Positions 14,565 to 18,878 of a DNA stretch of 18,878 nucleotides are shown here, one piece after another. The notes under the pieces are model-generated. The model saw nothing but the letters and a program-made list of their open reading frames with translations, searched no databases and was not told the DNA's origin. The stretch's first letter is position 1. Each line of letters begins with the position of its first letter. The position numbers and the translations under genes are program-made. The stretch comes from JBBPXY01 sp038200435 (GTDB taxonomy: Bacteria; Actinomycetota; Thermoleophilia; Solirubrobacterales; Solirubrobacteraceae), in the NCBI GenBank assembly GCA_038200435.1, contig JBBPXY010000055.1:1-18878 (forward strand), read 5' to 3'.

Positions 14565-15206
14565 GTGCACGACGACTGGCGCCTGCAGTTCGACCTCGAG
14601 CCCGGTACCGGGGTGGCGGGGCTGCTCGCGGCGGTGCGCGAGCGTGAGATCGATCAGGACGTGCGCGACCGGCTCGGTGACCGCGTCGTGGTGAGCCACG
14701 ACGCCGGCCGCCTGTTCCTCTACGCGGATACGGAGGACGCGTTGCGTGAGGCCGAGTTGATCGTGCGCCCTCTGCTCGAAGAGCAGGGAGTGGCCGGCCC
14801 GGCGACGTTCACCCGCTGGCATCCGGAGGAGGAGCGCTGGGAGGACTCATCGGTGCCGTTGCCCTCCTCCGAGGAGGAGCATCGCGCCGAGCGCGAGCGG
14901 CTGGCCGCGGCCGAGGCGGCAGAGTCCGAGAGGCGCGGTTATCCGGAATGGGAGGTCCGCGTCGAGACGCCGAGCGCCGGCGATGCGCGAGCGTTCGCCG
15001 AGACGCTGAGTGCCGAGGGGCTACCGCTGGTACGCCGGTCGCACTACGTGCTGGTCGGCGCTCCGAGCGAGGCCGAGGCGCAAGCGCTGGCCGGCCGGCT
15101 GCGCAGCGCTGCGCCCGCGGGAAGCACCTTTGCCGTCGAAGGCAACGGCCAAGAGGCCTGGCGCACACTGCATCCCTTCGCGATCTTCGGCGGCCTGGGG
15201 GCTTAG
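14565..15206 (+). CDS. Hypothetical protein with two similar alpha/beta halves
   Basis: This 213-residue acidic cytoplasmic protein has no signal or membrane segment. The first half (about 5-77) runs WRLQFDLE, a helix, RVVVSHDAGRLFLYADT and a helix, EDALREAELIVRPLLEE. The second half (about 128-195) runs WEVRVETP, a helix, RRSHYVLVGAPS and a helix, EAEAQALAGRLRSA. The shared order of strand, helix, strand pair, helix suggests an internal duplication of a ferredoxin-like or SPOR-like unit. A charged Glu/Arg-rich linker joins them. I do not recognise a named family. The GTG start diverges from the DUF892 gene 70 bp away; only a weak GAACAT hexamer precedes it. It ends 28 bp before the end of the convergent trxA. 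Confidence 0.8.
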   Translation: MHDDWRLQFDLEPGTGVAGLLAAVREREIDQDVRDRLGDRVVVSHDAGRLFLYADTEDALREAELIVRPLLEEQGVAGPATFTRWHPEEERWEDSSVPLPSSEEEHRAERERLAAAEAAESERRGYPEWEVRVETPSAGDARAFAETLSAEGLPLVRRSHYVLVGAPSEAEAQALAGRLRSAAPAGSTFAVEGNGQEAWRTLHPFAIFGGLGA

Positions 15207-15234
15207 CGCCCCGCAGACCACCTGCCGCCGCGCA

Positions 15235-15561
15235 CTAAGCCAGCGCGGGCTCGAGCTCGGCTTCGAGCTTCTTCTTGGGGTAGGCGCCGACGACCTTCTT
15301 GGCGACCTGCCCGTCGCGGAACAGGATCAGCGTCGGGATCGACAGGACCTCGAACGCGGCCGCGGTCTGCTGGTTGTCGTCGACGTTGAGCTTCACGATT
15401 CGCAGGTCCTCGCGTTCACCGTTGATCTCCTCGAGCACGGGAGCGACCATGCGGCACGGGCCGCACCAGGGGGCCCAGAAGTCGACGAGCACGGGCGTGC
15501 CGGACTCGATCACCTCGGCTTGGAAGTTCGAATCTGTGACCTCGGTGATGGTGCCAGCCAT
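15235..15561 (-). CDS. trxA: Thioredoxin
   Basis: This 108-residue thioredoxin, a cytoplasmic disulfide reductase fed by thioredoxin reductase, is full length. VLVDFWAPWCGPCRM carries the active-site Cys33 and Cys36. SIPTLILF carries the cis-proline Pro76. VKLNVDDN and the C-terminal GAYPKKKLEAEL are canonical. AAGGAG lies 5 bp before the ATG, the best ribosome site in the window. A TATACT -10-like box lies further upstream (15603-15598). No clear SigR-type GGAAT/GTT promoter was seen, so redox control is not evident from the sequence. Confidence 0.97.
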   Translation of the reverse strand: MAGTITEVTDSNFQAEVIESGTPVLVDFWAPWCGPCRMVAPVLEEINGEREDLRIVKLNVDDNQQTAAAFEVLSIPTLILFRDGQVAKKVVGAYPKKKLEAELEPALA

Positions 15562-15597
15562 GCGATCTCCTTCGCGCTTTGCGTGCTTACTTCAGGA

Positions 15598-15603
15598 AGT
15601 ATA
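15598..15603 (-). promoter_or_regulatory. -10-like box TATACT of trxA
   Basis: On the reverse strand TATACT lies 36 bp upstream of the trxA ATG and matches TATAAT at 5 of 6 bases, which is conspicuous in this GC-rich DNA. The predicted leader is about 30 nt and includes AAGGAG. No good -35 box lies at 16-18 bp. Confidence 0.5.
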
Positions 15604-15631
15604 GTGACCCACACAAGACCCCCGGCTGGGC

Positions 15632-15637
15632 TATGGT
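15632..15637 (+). promoter_or_regulatory. -10-like box TATGGT before the 65-aa gene
   Basis: TATGGT ends 6 bp before the ATG at 15644 and no Shine-Dalgarno is present, the spacing expected for a leaderless transcript. It is divergent from the trxA -10 box 28 bp away. Confidence 0.4.
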
Positions 15638-15643
15638 GGTGGT

Positions 15644-15841
15644 ATGCGGTCAACGCCGCGCCCCCGCCGGTATCTGGGGTCCGCCTCCTTTGTCATCGCG
15701 CGGCCGTTCTTCCGCTACGACTACTGGCGCGACGCGCACGTCCTGCGCGTGATCGGCCACCGGTCCGGTCCGGTCATTCGGCGCGACCGGCGCCGTCAGC
15801 GCTCACAGTTCGCCGGCTCGGACCGGCGCGCGGTGGCTTGA
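15644..15841 (+). CDS. Small basic hypothetical protein (65 aa)
   Basis: This is a 65-residue Arg-rich protein. Its most distinctive part is YLGSASFVIARPFFRYDYW, followed by RDAHVLRVIGHRSGPVIRRDRR. The aromatic, strand-like core and basic ends suggest a conserved small fold rather than random translation. I have a general impression that similar small proteins occur in Thermoleophilia, but no name. Support is compositional and positional: an isolated ATG after a TATGGT box and a hairpin just after the stop. It could still be a spurious frame. Confidence 0.55.
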   Translation: MRSTPRPRRYLGSASFVIARPFFRYDYWRDAHVLRVIGHRSGPVIRRDRRRQRSQFAGSDRRAVA

Positions 15842-15868
15842 GCAGTCGGCGCCTTTTGTGGCGCTGCT
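15841..15868 (+). terminator. Hairpin after the 65-aa gene
   Basis: CGGCGCC (15847-15853) and GGCGCTG (15860-15866) form a 7-bp stem with one G-T pair around a TTTTGT loop. The outer AGCAG (15841-15845) can alternatively pair with CTGCT (15864-15868). It begins at the stop codon of the small gene. No T-tract follows, so termination is plausible but unproven. Confidence 0.4.
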
Positions 15869-15934
15869 CGATTCAGGCCGACGCTCTCCCTCACGTGGCT
15901 GTCGGTCCGGACGATCAATGGCTACGACCGCTGA

Positions 15935-16632
15935 TCAGCGCGCGAGCGCGGCCATGAGGTGCGGCGAGACGTAGACCTCCACCACCGAGGCGGTGATCAG
16001 CACCGGCGCCGCGATCGCCGTCGTGACGAAGGTGGCGGCGAGCAGCACGTGCCAATCCTTGCGCCGGCTGGCGATCAGCCAGGCGGCGAGGGGGAGGAAC
16101 AGGGCGGTGAGCTCGGGCAGCGCGTGGGGCAGCAGGCCGAGCAGCAGCACCGCCGGGCTCAGCCCGAGCTGGTGTGACAGCGTCGAGGCCTCGTTGCCCA
16201 GCACGTAGGCCTGCGTGGTCAGTGAGAAGAGAGTCGCGGCCGAGACGAAGCCGATCGCCAAAGGCCCGGCACGATCATGCACCAGCGCCAGACGCCCGAG
16301 TAGCGCTCGGCCTCCAACGGCAGCGAGCTGCCGGCGATGAAGCCGGCCACGCACGCCATGGAGTGGAGGGCGAGCACCAGGGAGTTGCGGAAGAGCACAT
16401 GGCCAACGGCGGCGAGCTCCGGGTCGGTCTGGAGGCCGGGGACGATGAACGGTGTCTCGTCGGGCGTCGCAAGCAGCGCCACCACGAGCACGGCGCCGAG
16501 CAGACCGAAGGAGACGACAAGGCTGCCTCCCAGCCAGCCGCGCAACACCGACCACGGGCGGTCCGACCACTCGGAGAGCGTTCCCCGCGTGTCGCGAAGG
16601 CCCTGGAGGAGAACGAGGTCGGAAGCGGCCAT
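15935..16632 (-). pseudogene. SpoIIM-like (DUF95) membrane protein, frameshifted
   Basis: From the ATG at 16632 one frame encodes MAASDLVLLQGLRDTRGTLSE, then two membrane segments (WLGGSLVVSFGLLGAVLVVALL and the region from FRNSLVLALHSMACVAGFIAG). It reaches YSGVWRW near 16285 and then runs into non-homologous residues. Shifting frame continues with HDRAGPLAIGFVSAATLF, then LLPHALPELTALFLPLAAWLIA and a last hydrophobic segment, ending at the TGA at 15935. The FRN...G-F-I-A-G and PHALPEL motifs are typical of SpoIIM-like proteins. One missing G after TGGCGCTGG restores WRWVHDRAG and an uninterrupted 232-residue, five-helix protein. It diverges from polX across 61 bp. The function is unknown outside sporulating Firmicutes. 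It is either a sequencing error or a real lesion. Confidence 0.83.
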
Positions 16633-16677
16633 CTGTGGGTCCCATCGGCAGCTTGCGCCGCCGACTCGACCTCTTCG

Positions 16678-16683
16678 TAGGCT
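16678..16683 (+). promoter_or_regulatory. -10-like hexamer TAGGCT before polX
   Basis: TAGGCT ends 10 bp before the polX ATG. A TTGCGC 19 bp further upstream is a weak -35 candidate. There is no clear Shine-Dalgarno, so a very short leader is likely. Confidence 0.4.
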
Positions 16684-16693
16684 GTGGGCAGCC

Positions 16694-18463
16694 ATGCCCG
16701 ACCCGACCAACGCCGAGATCGCCGCCGCCTTCGACGAGCTGGCCGACCTCTACGAGCTCGACGGTGCGGTCATCCACCGTGTGCTCGCCTATCGCAACGC
16801 CGCGCGCACCGTACGGGAGGCGTCGCGCTCGATCGCCGGCCTCACGCGCGAGGGCAAGGTGACGGAGCTCGCGGGCATCGGCGCGACGCTCGAGGAGAAG
16901 ATCAAGGCGCTGATCGAGGAGGGCACGATTCCCGCCACGGCCAAGCTTCGCGCCCGCTTTCCACCCGGGCTCGTCGCCGTCACGCACCTTCCGGGCCTCG
17001 GTCCGAAGAAGGCACGCCGGCTCTTCGACGAGCTGGGCGTGGACTCGCTCGACGCCTTGCGGGCCGCGGCCGAGCAGGAGCGCATCCGCAAGCTCCGGGG
17101 CTTCGGGGAGAAGGCCGAGCAGAGCATCCTCGCCGCGCTCGAGCAGATGCCGGAAGGCGGGCCGCGCGTCCGGGTCTTGCTCCGCCGCGCGCTCGAGGTG
17201 GGTGACGCGCTCGTGCAGGCGCTGGAAGCGCGCGCCGGGCCGGACGCCCGAGTCGAGCTCGCCGGTTCGGCCCGGCGGCTCGTGGACTCGGTAAAGGATC
17301 TCGATGTCGTCGCCGCGACCGACGACCCGGAGGCGATCCTCGGATCCCTCGACTCGATCGACCTGATCGAGGTGGTCGCCTCCCGCGGTGAGAACGGCGC
17401 CAAGCTGCGCACCCACTCCGGCCTGGCGGTCGATCTGCGGGTCGTCGCCCCCGATCAGTTCGGCAACGTGCTGCAGCACCTCACGGGCTCGAAGCTGCAC
17501 AACGTCGCCCTGCGGGAGCGCAGCGTGCGGGATGGCCTACACGTCTCGGAGTACGGCTTGCTCGACGACGCTACGGGCGAGACCCATCGCTGCGCGACCG
17601 AGGAGGAGGTCTACGAGCGTCTTGGCCTGGCCTGGATCCCACCCGAGCTGCGCGAGGATCGCGGCGAGCTCGAGGCGGCGCGGCTAGAGGGGGGCATCGG
17701 GCTGCCGAAGCTGGTGCGCGAGGAAGATCTGCACGGTGACCTGCACTGCCACACGGTGGCCTCCGACGGCCGCGACACGATCGACGACATGGCCGCGGCC
17801 GCCATCGAGCGCGGCCTCTCCTACCTGGCGATCACCGACCACTCCGCGTCGCACGGCTTCGGCAACGAGGTCTCGCCCGAGCGGCTACGCGAGCAGATCG
17901 AGCTAGTCCGTGAGGCGAATGCACGCATCGACGGCATCGAGTTGCTCGCCGGCTCGGAGGTGAACATCCTCCTCGACGGGAGCCCGGACTACGACGACGA
18001 GCTGCTGGCCCGGCTCGACTGGGTCATGGCGAGCGTGCACACGTCGTTCGGGATCGGGCTCGAGGCGATGACCGATCGCCTCGTGGCGGCGATGGAGCAT
18101 CCCTACATCGACGCGATCGGCCATCCGACCGGGCGCAAGATCGAGTCGCGCGACCCCTACCCGCTCGACATGGAGCGCGTGATCGAGGCGGCCGCCCGCA
18201 CCCACACCATGCTCGAGATCAACGCCAGCGCCGACCGCCGCGATCTCAACGAGGCTCACGCGCGAGCGGCGGCGCAGGCCGGCGTGCCGATCCTCGTGAA
18301 CACCGACGCGCACTCGGCGCGCAGCCTGCTCGGCGGCGCACCGTGGGGGATCGCCACCGCGCGCCGGGCGTGGCTGACCCCGGCCGAGGTGGCCAACACG
18401 CGGCCGTGGGAGGAGTTCTCGCCCATGCGCAAGCGGGCGCTCCAGCGCTCCCAAGTCAAGTAG
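16694..18463 (+). CDS. polX: DNA polymerase X with PHP domain (PolX)
   Basis: This 589-residue family X DNA polymerase has a C-terminal PHP 3'-5' exonuclease/phosphoesterase domain and is a repair enzyme of bacteria. The N-terminal 8-kDa-like helical domain starts MPDPTNAEIAAAFDELADLYEL. HhH elements follow, LAGIGATLEEKIK and LPGLGPKKARRLFDELG. The nucleotidyltransferase core GSARRLVDSVKDLDVV (about 190-205) carries the DxD metal-binding pair, and the third Asp lies in AVDLRVV (about 245). The PHP domain begins at DLHCHTVASDGRDT (about 348-361), with ITDHS, GSEVNIL, ASVHTSF, IGHPTGR and NTDAHS following. The frame is open upstream to 16337, but homology and the -10-like box place the start at 16694. 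Length matches the usual ~570-590. Confidence 0.95.
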   Translation: MPDPTNAEIAAAFDELADLYELDGAVIHRVLAYRNAARTVREASRSIAGLTREGKVTELAGIGATLEEKIKALIEEGTIPATAKLRARFPPGLVAVTHLPGLGPKKARRLFDELGVDSLDALRAAAEQERIRKLRGFGEKAEQSILAALEQMPEGGPRVRVLLRRALEVGDALVQALEARAGPDARVELAGSARRLVDSVKDLDVVAATDDPEAILGSLDSIDLIEVVASRGENGAKLRTHSGLAVDLRVVAPDQFGNVLQHLTGSKLHNVALRERSVRDGLHVSEYGLLDDATGETHRCATEEEVYERLGLAWIPPELREDRGELEAARLEGGIGLPKLVREEDLHGDLHCHTVASDGRDTIDDMAAAAIERGLSYLAITDHSASHGFGNEVSPERLREQIELVREANARIDGIELLAGSEVNILLDGSPDYDDELLARLDWVMASVHTSFGIGLEAMTDRLVAAMEHPYIDAIGHPTGRKIESRDPYPLDMERVIEAAARTHTMLEINASADRRDLNEAHARAAAQAGVPILVNTDAHSARSLLGGAPWGIATARRAWLTPAEVANTRPWEEFSPMRKRALQRSQVK

Positions 18464-18466
18464 GTT
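18461..18466 (+). promoter_or_regulatory. -10-like hexamer TAGGTT before the cupin gene
   Basis: TAGGTT begins with the TAG stop of polX and ends 7 bp before the ATG at 18474, the exact spacing for a leaderless mRNA. No Shine-Dalgarno is visible. Part of the hexamer is constrained as a stop codon, which weakens the case. Confidence 0.4.
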
Positions 18467-18473
18467 GGTCCGC

Positions 18474-18860
18474 ATGCCCGACTACACCGCCAAGCAGATC
18501 GACGACATGGAGACCTTCTACGACGGGCTGTTCCGCAAAGCCCGTGCCGAGCTGGGGGCGAAGTCCTTCGGGCTCGCCTTCGTCGAGCTCGAGCCGCGCG
18601 CCGACAACCACCCCGACCACGACCATGCCGGAGGCCAGGAGGAGGTCTTCATCGTCCTGCGCGGCAGCGGCGAGATCGTGATCGACGGGGAGACTGTCCC
18701 TCTGGACCCGCAGACCGCAGTGCGCGTGGGCCCAGGCGCGAAGCGCAAGATCAACCCGGGCCCGGACGGCATGCGCCTAGTCGCGATCGGCGGCACCCCC
18801 GGCCAAGCCTACGAGCCGCCGGGCTACACCGAAGTCGGCGCACCCGACCCGCTGGCCTAA
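18474..18860 (+). CDS. Cupin-domain protein
   Basis: This 128-residue single-domain cupin has motif 1 around NHPDHDHAGGQEEVFIVLRG (His46, His49, His51, Glu56/57), which supplies metal ligands. GSGEIVIDGE and PLDPQTAVRVGPGAKRKI form motif 2, where the usual His is replaced by a Lys/Arg stretch, so metal coordination may be incomplete. The substrate is unknown. A TTG at 18465 would add three residues, but the ATG at 18474 is preferred. It lies 10 bp after polX, on the same strand. The last 18 bases of the window after its stop show nothing. Confidence 0.88.
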   Translation: MPDYTAKQIDDMETFYDGLFRKARAELGAKSFGLAFVELEPRADNHPDHDHAGGQEEVFIVLRGSGEIVIDGETVPLDPQTAVRVGPGAKRKINPGPDGMRLVAIGGTPGQAYEPPGYTEVGAPDPLA

Positions 18861-18878
18861 GCCTCAGGAAGCGCCGTC

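Noticed and set aside
15561..15643. SigR-type oxidative-stress promoter for trxA
   Set aside because: No GGAAT with GTT at 18-19 bp spacing was found. A TATACT -10-like box is present instead.
16633..17500. Long reverse-strand extension upstream of the SpoIIM-like C-terminal part
   Set aside because: It runs antisense through polX. The real upstream part of the membrane protein is in the other frame, up to 16632.

Overview
The window is a chromosomal stretch from a high-GC bacterium. The best guess is an actinobacterium, probably of the Thermoleophilia/Solirubrobacterales type. The signs are the GC-rich third codon positions, a BldC-like small HTH protein, a eukaryote-like (IleS2-type) isoleucyl-tRNA synthetase, a DUF892 protein with a Ser/Arg/Lys/Ala tail, and frequent stop/start overlaps between genes. 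This is inferred from gene content, not from a marker phylogeny. I saw no rRNA, tRNA, CRISPR array, insertion sequence or prophage gene.

Layout, left to right. At 2-334 lies the C-terminal end of an acetolactate synthase, cut by the window edge. At 339-2330 is a forward phosphate-uptake operon: a PhoU-like DUF47 protein, a PiT transporter and a two-helix membrane protein. It converges on a reverse pair, class II fumarase and a Uma2-family nuclease-fold protein (4231 to 2338). Next comes a reverse operon of a PPK2 polyphosphate kinase, a lipoprotein and an alpha/beta-hydrolase-fold protein (6378 to 4295), joined by zero-gap or overlapping stops and starts. From 6488 to 8472 is a forward regulatory segment: a frameshifted BldC-like HTH gene, a 249-bp gap holding repeated GGACAGT/ACTGTCC elements, an intact MerR regulator with a degenerate B12-binding-like domain, and a frameshifted DUF4336 gene. 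Then ileS (8506-11598) overlaps a lipoprotein glycosidase (11595-12728).

The right third holds a reverse pair, a quinone-oxidoreductase-like enzyme and a DUF892 ferritin-like protein with a histone-H1-like tail (14494 to 12725). It is followed by a duplicated-domain hypothetical protein (14565-15206), reverse trxA (15561 to 15235), a 65-aa basic protein (15644-15841), a frameshifted SpoIIM-like membrane protein on the reverse strand (16632 to 15935), PolX (16694-18463) and a cupin protein (18474-18860).

The functional themes are phosphate uptake and polyphosphate use (PiT/DUF47 and PPK2), central metabolism (fumarase, acetolactate synthase), and stress or DNA maintenance (DUF892 with basic tail, thioredoxin, PolX). 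Three conserved genes are each broken by what one inserted or missing base would explain. That suggests either residual sequencing error or real gene decay. Several genes lack a Shine-Dalgarno but carry a TAnnnT -10-like hexamer about 6-11 nt before the start codon, which suggests leaderless or near-leaderless mRNAs.
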